DNA of 64,000 nt from Cytospora piceicola (taxonomy: Eukaryota > Ascomycota > Sordariomycetes > Diaporthales > Cytosporaceae), in the NCBI GenBank assembly GCA_023375675.1, contig JALQBC010000015.1, positions 186,001-250,000 of the forward strand. The letters run 5' to 3'. Within the stretch, counting starts at the first letter, position 1. Each line of letters begins with the position of its first letter. The notes beneath the pieces are model-generated. The model did not search any database and had not been told where the DNA came from. It was given only the letters and a program-made list of their open reading frames with translations. The position numbers and the translations under genes were made by a program. Shown here piece by piece: positions 33,750 to 44,832 of this stretch.

Positions 33750-36643
33750 CAGAGACACTGTGCTCGATGCGACTAGTTAGCAGATATACTTCCGCAAGAC
33801 GACCCCGACCAAAAAAAGGGGGAAAACTCACCTGCCAGTAATAATTATTCTGGTACTTGCAAGTATACGGCGACTTGCACGTAGAACTCCCATTCCAATT
33901 CATCCCACCGCACTGCGCGTACTGTGCCTGAGCCACATTCGCCGTTAGGGCAAGGATCTTCTCAGACGCCCTCTCCGCTACCGTTACTATATACGAGGAC
34001 GGGTTCGTCGAGACATGCCCGGGGAAGATGCTAGCATCCACCACGAACAGGTTGTCCGTGCCGTACACCTTCGCGTTGAGATCCACCACCGCCGACCCCC
34101 CGGTACGCCCGTCGTCGGCCCCGATCTTGGCCGTCCCGATCCAGTGGTTCGCCCGCCGGTTCGTGTACGACACCAACATGTCGTTCACAAAGTCCTCGAC
34201 GCTCGTGCTGGCGTCCGGGTACATCCACACCAGGCCCGGCACGGACGCCAGCGCGGCCTGCAGGTTCTTGATGCCCTGGACGACGGCGGCCACGTCGGCG
34301 GCGTCGTGCAGGTACGGCAGCGTCGAGACGACCATGTCCAGGCCCGAGGTGATGGTCGTCCGGCCCCTGGACGTGGCGCCCCGCCCCAGGTACTGCGACA
34401 TGGTGACGGACGTCCCGTCCGGGACGCCGTCGCTGCCCTCGACGCGCGACGTCCACTGCAGCTGGCGCACGATGCCGTCGGCCCCCGTGACCTCGTCCCA
34501 GAACATGGGCCCGATGTTCGGGGCCGCCTGCGCGAGGATCCCCGCGCGCTTGGTGAGGTACTTGGACTCGTCCGTCGCGTTGGGCGCGTCGTACGCGGCG
34601 TAGAAGTCGTAGAAGGTGACGTTGGGGTGCTCGACGACCGTGTCCGTGTTGACGTGGTCGTCCAGGTTGTACCCCACGGGCAGCTCGATCCAGGACTGGT
34701 TGCCGACCATGGTCGGGCCGTCTGTGGCCGAGCCCGCGACGACGGCGAGCTGGTCGGCCGGGCCGATGCCGCTCCGCATGAGCAGCTTGGCGGTGCCGAA
34801 GGCCCCGGCGGAGAGGACCACGCGGCCCGTGGTGCTGGTCAGGTTCACGACGCCCGAGTAGCCGCCGCTCAGGAAGGGCTCGACCTCCACGCCGGTGACG
34901 TGCCCGCCTTGCCGTATGACGCGCTTCACTGACGTCCCCGTCCACAGCTTGAAGTTGCTCCTCGCACTGGCGGTCACCAGGTACGTCGCCATCGGCCCGC
35001 CCCTCTCGCCGTTGCTGGACATGTACGCCGTGTGCGCGTAGGTGTGGTTCTTCTGGTTGGGCACGTTGTTCGCCGTGACAGATGTCCAGCCCGCTTTTTG
35101 CAACCCGCTCGAGATGACGTTGAAGCCCTGCTGCAGGTACAGCTGTCCGTCCATGGAGGGGTGGTCCGTTCCGGGAATCCTCGAGAATACGCGGCTGGTG
35201 GCCGAGGCCATATCCGTCGATTTCCAGCCGGCCGGGAAATTATAGTCCCAGTCCACTGTGTTTGGCTTCCACCATAGCCCGGCGTTCACCGCCGTGCCGC
35301 CTCCGAGCACGCACCCGGCCATCTGGTCTGTGTCAGGGCAGGCGATGCCGGCCGAGTCGTGCCATATCTGGTTGCACAGGCCCGGGACGTCGAAGCGCGT
35401 CAGGTTGCTACCGTCGAGCCAGTCCGGCTTCATCGTACCGCCCCAGCGGCCGGAAGATGGTGGCCCCTTTTCGATGAGGAGGACACTCTTTCCCGATTCG
35501 CTGAGCTTGTCTGCAATGGGGATGCCCCCGGCTCCGGCACCGACGACGATGTAGTCGTATGTTGTGGCTGGGACAGGGACGCCGCTGGTCACTGCTGTTG
35601 CTGTTGCTGTGGCCGTGGCCGTGGTAGCTGTGGCCGTTGAAATTGCGGATGTACCACAGCTGCCCGAGATGGTCTTTGTAGCCAGGGCAGCCCACGAGGA
35701 ATATGATGGATTGGCAGCTGAGTCGTCCAGGGTGGCGGGGAAGAGACTCTGACCATTGTCATGCTCTACAAGCTCGATCTCGTCGGGGCAATCTGCATTG
35801 CCGGGAGCTGGGTTGGCCTGCGCCCAGCCGATCAGCCAGAACTGGGAGCTCGTCGAGACGCTGCCGGTCGCCCCGTCCTGGTCCCACGAGAGACAGTTTT
35901 GGCAGCGGAAAATCAGAGTGTAGTGCGTGGAGTTGATGGTGGAGGAGATCTGTGTTAATGTGGCATTTCCACTGTAGACATCCGGCATGACATAGCCGGT
36001 AGAGAAACGGAAAGAAGTGAGTATTTCGGATTCGTGAGGATACGACACCAAGAGGAGCGAGTTGGTCATAGTTCCTCCGATACTCAAGCCACCTGGTCAC
36101 GAGAATGAGAGTCAGTATTGGCCTGAAAGAGGAGGGAACAGGAGGAGTGAGACATGACCCAAGAGTAGGGTCTTTGCTGCTTCCGAATCGAACTTGTCTC
36201 CAACCTCAAGAAACACTCAAGGGGAGTTTCATTGCTCCGGCTAATACTCACACCATCCTTGGGTAGTAGGGTCTGGCGAGGCGCATTGCTGTACGAGATC
36301 TGAGGTCAGTGCCAGTGACTCGAGAACGTCCGGTGGCGAGGAGGAGTACTCACCAGGTAGCCAATGAACTCGGAGGCATCTGTCGTAAGAGCATCAGAGG
36401 GCAGCGCCGCACCAAAGGTCCAAGTGCCGTTGGTGTCCGACTGCGGTACCGTCCATGTATCAAACACAATCCCAGTGGCAGGATCGGTATAGACCACGGC
36501 CGTCGCTGACTGCGCCCAAGTTGGCTCGAAGACTTTTATCAAAATTTAGCAGAACTCCTTGCTCCAGACCTTCAGATAGGGGACGATGACTTACAAGGCA
36601 CAACGGCCAAGGCTAACAGGTAGATTCGACTGAACGTTCCCAT
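33750..36643 (-). CDS. cdh: Cellobiose dehydrogenase with C-terminal CBM1
   Basis: Five exons, 36643-36595, 36532-36354, 36288-36252, 36092-33832 and 33758-33750, give 844 aa. This secreted flavocytochrome oxidises cellobiose to its lactone and passes electrons to lytic polysaccharide monooxygenases. A signal peptide (about 1-20) precedes a heme b cytochrome domain. Its likely axial ligands are Met97 (GGTMTN) and His199 (ELVEHDNG), judged by spacing. A short Thr/Ala linker leads to the GMC flavin domain: YDYIVVGAGAGG at 267-278, later NHWIGTAKIG and VSTNPSSYIV with the catalytic His and Asn. The end, QYAQCGGMNWNGSSTCKS to YYWQCL, is a cellulose-binding CBM1. The last exon is nine nt and supplies Cys-Leu-stop, completing the final CBM1 disulfide. 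All phases close. Confidence 0.93.
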
Positions 36644-37920
36644 GATGCCTTGTGGATAACAGAGCAGGAGGTGATATCGTTTACCACACTGTCTCTGCGA
36701 GGAGTTGAGGACGGATCCTGAAGCATATTTGCAGTCCTCTGCCAGTATGTACCTCGTCCTGGTACGGAGTGTGTTTTCCCGATAGGCCCCTGGCCTCTGA
36801 TCAATCTAGGAAACAACCGAAAGAAAGACATATCATCCTAGTCTTCTCCAGAGATCCTTTTGGTGCGTGCGGATGGACTGTACTAAAGGGGAGCACAAAA
36901 AAAGGCACATGAGGCTAGGTTTGCCCCATAGTCTAGCACCACGGATGAACTCGTCCGCATCTCGATTTGTGACTGCCGCATAAATGCCTAGGCAGATAGG
37001 TATATAAGGATCGCAACGCGTAATAACAGTGGAGAGGACACCAAAAGAGGAGAAGGAACGAGGACATGTGGCAGTTCTATATAGAGTTGAAGACTTCTTT
37101 CTCTGGTTGCCCAGCTCTGCAGCATTGAATATTTCATGAAGAATATAAAGAATATAAATCCTACATCTCCGGGCATAGCATCAGGCGAGTATCCATCTCC
37201 TCCACGTATTGCATGTCGTCGGCAAGGCCTGGTAGTTCCACCGAAGTCAGAGCTTCTTGAGAATCCTTCCAATGCCCGGACTGCATAGGCTTGTGACTCG
37301 TAGGTAGCGTGTAGACGGAGGAGCAGTCAGGGGCAAACAGGCGCCAGAGAATGTTTGGTGCCATCAACACAACAGGGCGAGAGAGAGGCGGAAGTCGTAC
37401 CAGTTGACCGGTATGTAGAGTGCCGAAGGGGGGATCCCCCTTCATAACCTTCTTGTCGCGGACATAGGGTCCGCAATATTACCAAACCTGGTAAGAGGTA
37501 TACCTGGTACACTAAGAGGTACAGGCCGAGACCCAGACTTCTGGAAATGGTGGTTGCATTGATTCGAGGGAAATCAGGGTGCTGAGAGTGAGTGGCCCTG
37601 ATTCTGTGTAGAGTGCCTGGTTCATGGGGCTTTTGTCAATATGACTTGATATTGATATCCATGTGTTTGTCCTTGACAAAGAAGCAAACAACCTCTTAAG
37701 CCCACGAGATGAAACACAGAGAGAGACCGAATGCAGGAGTTGTGATTGGCGGAAAGAAGTCGCTGTCACAGTCAGCGAAGCAGAAATAAACTCGAGCCCA
37801 AAGCCTAAAACTTAAACACATAAACAAACACACACACACATGCACCAGGATAAGTGAGACAAACAAGTATGACAAAAAGAAAAGACAAAAAGAAACTCAG
37901 ATGAGTTTGGATATCCCAAT
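36644..37920. other. Intergenic, 1.3 kb, no convincing gene
   Basis: Promoter side of the cellobiose dehydrogenase gene. A 94-codon ATG-started frame on the minus strand (37445-37161) has no recognisable content and I do not call it a gene. AC-rich and A-rich tracts occur at 37820-37900, just before the tRNA gene. Confidence 0.5.
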
Positions 37921-38007
37921 CGACCGCGACAGGAGTCGAACCTGCAATCTTCAGAGAATGATGATTTCAACCGAAATCTGACGCCTTAGCCATTAGGCCA
38001 CGCGGCC
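37921..38007 (-). tRNA. tRNA-Arg (anticodon TCG) with 14-nt intron
   Basis: Read on the minus strand, the gene folds as a full cloverleaf. The acceptor stem is GGCCGCG/CGCGGTC with one G-U pair, the D stem GCC/GGC, the anticodon stem TCAGA/TCTGA, and the T arm GCAGG-TTCGACT-CCTGT. The anticodon loop holds TCG and is enlarged by 14 nt placed after the base 3' of the anticodon, the standard position of eukaryotic tRNA introns. Mature length is 73 nt before CCA addition. It closely matches fungal tRNA-Arg(TCG). CCA is not encoded. Confidence 0.93.
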
Positions 38008-38288
38008 ATTTGATTGGTGATTGTTGAAATGTCAGCCAGATGAGGTGATTATATTGTCCGACTCGTGCAGCTCGCTGACGCCGTATTGCATGACCAGAAA
38101 GGGGTTGAATAGCTTCATCAAGCCAACTCATACAAATTTACAAATACAAGAAAAAGGCACCAGGTTCCAGCTACAACTTGCACGGATTTCTAAGACGGAA
38201 AAAACAATCGCTTTCACCATGGACAATAGCTGCATGTAATACAATAACATTAATTCCTAATCAATTAGAGTTCCATCAAGGAAGGCAT

Positions 38289-39247
38289 CTAGTAGTCATT
38301 CGAGCCAGAGCCATACTCAGCACCCTCGTTCTTCGCCCGGCCCTTCTGCTCCAACTTGTCGTTGTTCAGCATGTCACCAGCCTTCTCCATGAACTTCCCA
38401 AGCTTGCTACCCCCACTGCTACCCGTGTTCCCGCTGCTGCCATAGCTGTCGTTCCCGCTGCCGCCGTACGACGAGGTCTGGTTCCCGCCGCTCCCGTAGG
38501 ACCCGGAGCCGCCGAGGCCGCCCCCCTCCGTGTTGCGGTCCCGGCCAGTGGCGCCGAAGCTGTCACCGCCCGACCCCCCGTACGAGTCCGAACCGCCGGT
38601 GCGCCCGGAGCTGCCAAAGCCGCCGCCGCCGCCGCCGCCGGAGCCGTACGAGTCCGACCCGCCCGTGTTCTGCCCGAAGCCGCTGCTGTCGTTGTCGCGT
38701 CCGGACCCGTACGAGTCCGAGCCGGTGTTCCGGCCGGACGACCCGTACGCGTCGGAGCCCGCCGCGCCGAGGCCGCCGCTGCGCTCCGAGCTGCCAAAGT
38801 TGGCGCCGCCGCCGGACCCGCCGTACGAATCGGACCCGGTGTTGCGGCCGGAGGAGCCGTACGTGTCCGAGCCGCCGAAGCCGCTGTCGTTGCCGCCCCC
38901 GCGGCCGGACGAGGACAGGGAGTCGCCGCCGCCGTAGGCGCCGCCGGAGGAAGGCTGGTTCCCTCCGTACGAGTCGTTGCCTCCGTCTCCGTAGGAGTCT
39001 CCTTGTCCGCGGCGCTCAGAGCCCTGTGGTGGACTGGTTAGATATCGTGTCGCCCTTGTAAAACGGGACATGTGGATGTGCTTGGAGAAGAGGTGGTGAG
39101 TCTTACGAAGCCCGAGTCATTAGCGTCGCGGTCTCGCTCTGAGTAAGACTGTTATGTTCACGGGTTTATTAGTATGGTTGCCTATCGAGTGAGACTTGAG
39201 GAGTGTCAGGGCCCTGGGCTTACACGGGGTTCGTCGTCGTAAGACAT
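38289..39247 (-). CDS. Gly/Ser-rich repeat protein with short conserved tail
   Basis: Exons 39247-39224, 39148-39107 and 39023-38289 give 266 aa starting MSYDDEPRSYSERDRD. About 200 residues are imperfect repeats built around SDSYGSSGRNTG and GGSDSYGSGG, rich in Gly, Ser, Tyr and Asp with almost no hydrophobic residues. The last 38 residues (KLGKFMEKAGDMLNNDKLEQKG onward, shown only in part here) form a charged helix, like the end of several fungal stress- or development-linked low-complexity proteins. No signal peptide or membrane segment. The composition suggests an intrinsically disordered, hydrophilin-like or condensate-forming protein. I do not recognise a named family and assign no function. 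Confidence 0.72.
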
Positions 39248-40596
39248 GGTGATAACTTGTGTGGCGTATGTGTATGTGTATGTGTAAGTGTAATCTGAAA
39301 GTCTCGAATTGTCTTGGACTTGGTATGAGTTCTTGTTGTATACTAGAGAATGATCACTACCGCCCCTTGGCAATCCGGCATCTGGACCTCCAGGTTTATA
39401 TATCTGAACATCATCATGGCGTGCTTGGTCCCCGAGGGCGAGAAGATGATGATTGTAGCTCTACGTCACCGAGCAAACCCCGCGCCTGTAAGCTGTCTCT
39501 CCTTATGAGTATCGGATTGGTCCCGAACAGGCAAGCTGGGTAAAGCTTCGATCTATTCCAAGGTCTACCCCGCGACGGTAGTCTGGGTAGTGTAGTCCAT
39601 CGCATTCCACATCCACAGGGAGGATGCCAGCACTTTGATTCGGCGGCCGGTTATCCGATGCTCCCACGCCCGAATCCTGCTTTGCATCACAGGTACACAG
39701 TACGTTATACCAAGTTCCGCCAGTATAGGCAGATAGAGTAAGGTTGACCGGGATAGCGACAGGGACAGCGACAGGGTACCTAGGTAGACTGTAGTTGAAG
39801 CGATCTAGCTAGTCGTTGACATCAAAACAGGCTGACAGGATTGACCTGTCTCGAAGCTATCACACCACAACGTAGGAGAGTTCGACCACACCTGCTCAGC
39901 TGCTTGGCCATTGGCTGGATATCGGCTGGATTTCATGCCCGTTCAGGCATGTCATCCGGGGGCTGAGCATCTCAAATCTCAAAAGCAAGACATACATTAG
40001 ACTGAACACCCAAGAAAGAAGATGGCGTCAGTGGCGATGAGGACGATCGAGATGGGCTGAGGGGACATGCAATGAGCTGATGCTCCCAAAGTTTAGAGTT
40101 AGGTTGTCAGAGCTAGCATCCGTGTGCATCCGCGTGTGCGACAGGGCTATGCTCAAGGTGTGGCAGGCGGGCAGGCGGGGTAAAGCCGTTACACAGCGGG
40201 TGGCAACGGCAAGCAGACGGAAACTTGGCAGAGCACGAGGTTAATCCGGGCCTGGCTGTGCCTGCTGCAGGGGTTAAGCTTTGGGGGCAGGGGGATTGTC
40301 ATAGCTGCATAGCTACAGTGGTCTCGCTCGACTCGGGATCTTTGAAACCCAGCCAAGTAAAGCGATGACGTGAGTGTCCGTTTGCATTCTAGATGGTCCA
40401 TCCGATCGAGTGGGTTTGTTCGAGAGACCCAACTCCCCGGGCCGGTGGAGATTGAAGAGTGGTAGACAACACCACGCAGCTGGGGGGTAAAGTCGAGGCT
40501 CTTCCGTGGGAGTTCATTGAGCTTCCTCATGTCCATACCGGCCCCGCAAGGTCCGTCGCACGTCTGACGATCGAGAATCAACATACTGTATACAGC
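39248..40596. other. Intergenic, 1.35 kb, no gene recognised
   Basis: The promoter of the Gly/Ser-rich gene and the 3' flank of PEX8. A TACCTAGGTA palindrome lies at 39778-39787, and short GGGACAGCGACA repeats at about 39753-39776. No coding signal. Confidence 0.5.
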
Positions 40597-42702
40597 TTAC
40601 AGCCTGCTGGACGCCTTGTCTTCAACTATCGCTCCGCTCATGAGGAACGCTCCCTGCCCTTGACTTCGAGCCGGTCCGAAGATCGTCTGCTCCCGGCCGC
40701 CCTTCGTTCCCCACCAGGCCACACCGATCGCAGCCCTCTCGACGTCCAATTCACCACTGCCCAATATCTCCCACAACCTCTCTTTTGCGCCCTCCCTCAT
40801 CGCCGTGTCATGGATCTCGTGCAAAGCAATGGAGATTATCGTCATCCAGTCCTCCAAAATTGAAAGGGCTAGGAAAGGTAAGGAATCGATCAGGGTCAGG
40901 ACGAGGGCGCTCTGCTCCGACATGGGTGACTGGGCCGACTGATCCTGGTCATGGGCGGCAGGTAGATAGCCCTGACCAGCTGTCGGGATCCTGAAACGAA
41001 CCATCTCCAATAGCGTCTCTGCAAGTTCTGGATTGGATGCTGAAACTGGGAACGGCGGGGACAAAATCTGCATCAATGTCCTGAAAGCCAGCCGGAACTG
41101 ACGAGGCGAGATATGTGAGGGGAAGGAAGTCAATAGCGTCTCTGCGTAGTACGGCGCCATCTTGACCGCGATGGGTCCATTCTGTGGGCATGAGAGGACG
41201 GACAGGACTGCGGAGTGCGCTGCCTCGAAGAGGTCGACCATTCGCTTCGAAGGAGGTGACGACTGTGAGAGGTACACGGTGGCAGGCTTTATAATAAGAC
41301 TCTCGCATGCTTCTGGCGAGAGGTTCAATGGCAAGTGTTCCGCTGTGTTAAGGTAAAAGAGATCCAGAGTCCTGTGCAGAGCATGCACCGGTGGCAAGCC
41401 CGTATTTGACAGTAAAGCCTCTTTCAGGAATATGGCAGAGGGCTCGGAATACCTCGCGAGTATATCGAGGGAGGTCAGGTAGGAGAACGTGTACACCTGG
41501 AAGCTGTCGTTCCCTCTCGACGAGATGAAGTAGAGGTTTCGGTATATGTGCAATGTCTTGGATGCAACAGCAGGAGCCATCGCATCGTTTCTTAGATGGG
41601 GGTCCAGGAGAACCCTGGCTGTCACGGACCGCAAAACAGCCACGACCGCAAACAATATGTTGGTGAGGAGGCGCCATAACACCGGCCACGTGCCCTGTAG
41701 TGTGAGTTCTGTCAGGCACAAAGCCTCGTCCGAGATATCGACTCCGGACAGCCTACCCTGCTGCCACTGCTCCAATAGCCTCGCCGTGAAAGCTACAAGC
41801 TCGTCCTGAGCTTGCAGAGCCAGGCGGTAATCCTTCGCTTCCTCTATAGCGAACGCGACCAGCCTCGAGAGCGGTCCAGCCGCCTCCACCAGAGGCTTCG
41901 AGCTGAGTTGTCGGATTGCTGCATACGACAGCGACGTTTCTGGCCAGTCGAGCCGCTGCCCAGCCTGTCCAACGTCAAGCTCGATGAGCCCGAGACACGT
42001 GCCTCCTTCGAACCCAGGTTCTCCAACCATAGCACGGACAGCAACGGGCAGCAACGCATCACACTCGACCGAGCCCCTGGCCGCGTCCGACAACAGAGGG
42101 AACGCGTAGTTCAGGGCCAGGACCACAGCGGCGGCGGCGACAGGCGGCTCCCTCGACAGCGACCGCAGGGCCAGGTTCGCCGCCGTCACGACCGCCTGCT
42201 CCAGGGTGCCCCTCATGCCCCCCGGCAGGCCTTGCCTGTCCTGCCCCTCGAAGCCCATCAGCATGCCCGCGAGGACCAGCAGGTGCTGCCACCGGCTGGA
42301 CCTCTCGTCGGCGCCCTTGACGACCGCCCTGGCCCACGCCTCGCTCTTCAGCCCGCCGCCGGCCTGCGGCGCGGCGATCGCTCCGAACTGCTGCGGCTGC
42401 TGCTGCTGCCGCCGCTTGTCTGCATTCTCGAGCTCGTTGCGCCGGACGTGGATGGCCGCGGTGTTGTACACGCCCAGGACGCGCAGGCAAGTGGTTCGTA
42501 GGGGGTCGGGGTCGGGGTCGTGGCGCCGGTGCCAGATCGCCGGGGCGGCCAGGAACTGGGAGGTGAGGAGGGACAGGTTGAGAGGGTTCGTGAGATCGGT
42601 GAGCAGGGTCAGCGTGGTGCCGAAGATGCGGTTGGTCTGGGCGTCGTCGTGGACGGTCTGGTAGAGGCCGAGGACCTTGTTGAGGAGGTGATCGGCCGGC
42701 AT
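40597..42702 (-). CDS. PEX8: Peroxin Pex8, intraperoxisomal import factor
   Basis: A single exon of 701 aa. Pex8 sits on the inner face of the peroxisomal membrane and links the docking and RING subcomplexes of the matrix-protein importer, helping cargo release from Pex5. The protein is Leu-rich and helical throughout (for example HLLNKVLGLYQTVHDD at the N-terminus, SLPFLALSILEDWMTIIS near the end). It ends in Ser-Arg-Leu, a valid PTS1 signal, as known Pex8 proteins end in PTS1. Length fits fungal Pex8. A poly-Gln patch lies near residue 97. The assignment rests on overall family recognition plus the PTS1. Confidence 0.85.
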   Translation of the reverse strand: MPADHLLNKVLGLYQTVHDDAQTNRIFGTTLTLLTDLTNPLNLSLLTSQFLAAPAIWHRRHDPDPDPLRTTCLRVLGVYNTAAIHVRRNELENADKRRQQQQPQQFGAIAAPQAGGGLKSEAWARAVVKGADERSSRWQHLLVLAGMLMGFEGQDRQGLPGGMRGTLEQAVVTAANLALRSLSREPPVAAAAVVLALNYAFPLLSDAARGSVECDALLPVAVRAMVGEPGFEGGTCLGLIELDVGQAGQRLDWPETSLSYAAIRQLSSKPLVEAAGPLSRLVAFAIEEAKDYRLALQAQDELVAFTARLLEQWQQGRLSGVDISDEALCLTELTLQGTWPVLWRLLTNILFAVVAVLRSVTARVLLDPHLRNDAMAPAVASKTLHIYRNLYFISSRGNDSFQVYTFSYLTSLDILARYSEPSAIFLKEALLSNTGLPPVHALHRTLDLFYLNTAEHLPLNLSPEACESLIIKPATVYLSQSSPPSKRMVDLFEAAHSAVLSVLSCPQNGPIAVKMAPYYAETLLTSFPSHISPRQFRLAFRTLMQILSPPFPVSASNPELAETLLEMVRFRIPTAGQGYLPAAHDQDQSAQSPMSEQSALVLTLIDSLPFLALSILEDWMTIISIALHEIHDTAMREGAKERLWEILGSGELDVERAAIGVAWWGTKGGREQTIFGPARSQGQGAFLMSGAIVEDKASSRL

Positions 42703-43079
42703 CGTGGGGGGCTGGGCGGGCCTTGCGAAGGCTTATGCCATTGAAAAAGGTGAAGTCAGAAGACGAATAAGTTTGGGGGGATCAGGTGATTCGTTGTCGA
42801 AGAACTCGCAACCACACAGTATCTATCACATATTGGAGTTGTGGCAGGTGTGTAATTGGAGGTCTTAGAGCTTGGCCGGCATGTCAACTGGCGGGTTGGA
42901 TTTCGGGAGCTTGAGCCTCGGCACATGGCAATTTAGAGTGGCTGCATGCACTCTGACCTTGATTGTTTACTTAAGTAGGTACCCAAGTAGCCCCAGCAAC
43001 CAGCAACCACCATAGTAATCATCCCCCTGTCACCACCATTACTGCGACTCCCCAAGTTGGAGATACCCTCGACAAGTCG
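42703..43079. promoter_or_regulatory. Bidirectional promoter region, PEX8 / TMEM170-like gene
   Basis: A 377-nt interval between two divergent start codons must hold both promoters. It contains a TACTTAAGTAGGTACC element near 42969-42984. No TATA box stands out. Confidence 0.5.
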
Positions 43080-43690
43080 ATGGCGGACTCAACGTAAGTA
43101 AATTCCATGGCCTCTCTTGAGTTAATTACGCCTGAACTGACGTAAAAACAATAGCATTCCTGCCGCGAGCCACGACAAACAGTTCCCGCCCCTCGACTAT
43201 GCGACACCACGATGGCCGTCCCTCTTCTGGCCTCCCCTCGAGGATCGTTTCGTCCTATACTACATCACTGACATGTGGCGGTTTACCCTGATATGGACCT
43301 TCGTCATGTACGCCTGTTTCCACTGGGCCGCCGTGGGAATCGCGCTCGTAGTACAAATCGGCAAGAGGGGGAAGACCAACTGGAAGTACCTGTGGACGGT
43401 GCCCATCATATACTCGGGGATAGCAGCAGTCGAGGCATTGGTTGCGGGCAGCGTAGCCGGGGCCATGTCAGTCACATTGATCCATTCAGTCATCCATTGA
43501 TGTTTTTTAAACTACAAGACTCGTATAGAGTAGTAATTGCTGACGGAGATTATCGTTCGCAACACACAGGGTCGGTGCGATTTACAGAGCTGCCGGATGG
43601 TACATGACAACTTGGATACCCTTCGTCTGGGGCTGGGTCAACGTTTTCATCCTGGTCGTCTCGTCGTTTTCTTACTCTGGAGGCCTATAA
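43080..43690 (+). CDS. TMEM170-family integral membrane protein
   Basis: Exons 43080-43093, 43155-43466 and 43570-43690 give 148 aa. After a short polar N-terminus come three hydrophobic segments: MWRFTLIWTFVMYACFHWAA, YLWTVPIIYSGIAAVEALVAG and TTWIPFVWGWVNVFILVVSS. The GAIYRAAGWYM block at the third junction is characteristic of TMEM170, whose animal members shape ER sheets and nuclear-envelope structure. The second intron uses a GTCAGT donor, less usual but in phase (AMVGAIYR). The gene converges on the acetyltransferase gene with only 37 nt between stop codons. Confidence 0.8.
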
Positions 43691-43727
43691 TTGCTATGCA
43701 TGCCAGCCATTTATACGATGCTATTCA

Positions 43728-44617
43728 TTACACTGTTGAGACATCCTCCCCAGCCAGGACTTGGACGTCCTCGCCCTCGCCCCCGTCCGCGCCGCCCGAG
43801 ACCTCGATCTTCCGCAAGATCCTCGCCGGGTTGCCAACGACGCAGTGGTAAGGCGGGACGTCCTTGGTGACGACGCTGCCGGCACCGACCGTCGAGCCCT
43901 TGCCGATGGTCACCCCGGGCAACACGATGACGTTCCCGCCCAACCAGCAGTCCTCGCCGATGACGATGGGCTTGCCGCCCTCCGGCCCTCGAGTGCCGTT
44001 CCGGATGGTGGGGTCTAGGGGATGGGTCCCGCTGTAGAAAGAACAGTTCGGCCCCGTCATGGTGCGTGCTCCGACTGAGATCTCGCATGTGTCGATCCAG
44101 GTGCTGTTGGCGTTGATGAAGACGTTCTTTCCGAGCCTGTGGCGATTGTGTTGAGTTTCCATTGGTCATATTGATGACATCGGAGCAGGGGATGGCCAGT
44201 AAATACATACTTGACGTTGTACCCGTAGTCCATTTTCACAGGAGTGTCAACTATGGGAAAGTCTCCGAGTTGAGCCTCGTCGTCCTCGTCGGACATGGTT
44301 AAGCGCCTTCGCGGCAAAGGGGTATTATCATTGAGGATGCTGTCATGTTGTACTTAGCCACTCAATATGACGCGGATCAGACACTGGCATGCCCGTATTT
44401 CCGGATTGGGGCAGGGAGGGTCAAGTAAGAGAGATATATACTCATTCAACATCTCAAGTTCTTCGCGTCGGGATACATCATGTGCTTTATTGTACCGAGA
44501 CAAAGCTTGTTTGCACCGTCTCCTATCTGCTGTCAGCTCCGGGGTAAATGCATAGTACATCTCCCCGGCCTTCATTCTTCGAAGGTTCTCTACCGGATCA
44601 ACATTAGGTACGGACAT
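43728..44617 (-). CDS. Maltose/galactoside-type O-acetyltransferase (hexapeptide repeat)
   Basis: Exons 44617-44442, 44306-44211 and 44136-43728 give 226 aa. The N-terminal Mac domain has MKAGEMYYAFTPELTADRRR. The left-handed beta-helix follows with hexapeptide turns (VFINANSTWIDTCEISVGA, then IVIGEDCWLGGNVIVLPGV). The catalytic His is probably in YSGTHPLDP, and the VVGNPARILRKI end is typical of the family. Such enzymes transfer acetyl from acetyl-CoA to sugars such as maltose or glucose; the physiological acceptor in fungi is unclear. Splice junctions read MLNERLTMSD and NVKLGKNVF, both in phase. Confidence 0.9.
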
Positions 44618-44832
44618 GATTCCGGATAGGATACGCTAAATGGTTACAGCACGAGGAAGAAGACGGTTTCAAGAGTATGTGCCAAAATTCAGTACCTGCG
44701 GACAACGTTAGAAGGCTGACGTTGAGTGAAGTGCTGCGGTGTCAGCTTGTAGATACAAACATACAAAGACACGTGGGCATACAAGATCCTAACGTTTGAC
44801 AAGCTCGCATGCTCACTGCTATACTACGAAAA

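Noticed and set aside
34015..34945. Long open frames on both strands over the cellobiose dehydrogenase exon
   Set aside because: They arise from GC-rich third positions opposite and beside the real frame. Their translations are Arg/Gly/Ala/Val-rich without domains.
37161..37445. 94-codon ATG frame on the minus strand upstream of cellobiose dehydrogenase
   Set aside because: No domain, no signal peptide and no supporting splice structure. The length is expected by chance.
38178..39041. 287-codon plus-strand frame opposite the Gly/Ser-rich gene
   Set aside because: Ala/Val/Pro repeat text is the antisense shadow of the Gly/Ser repeats.
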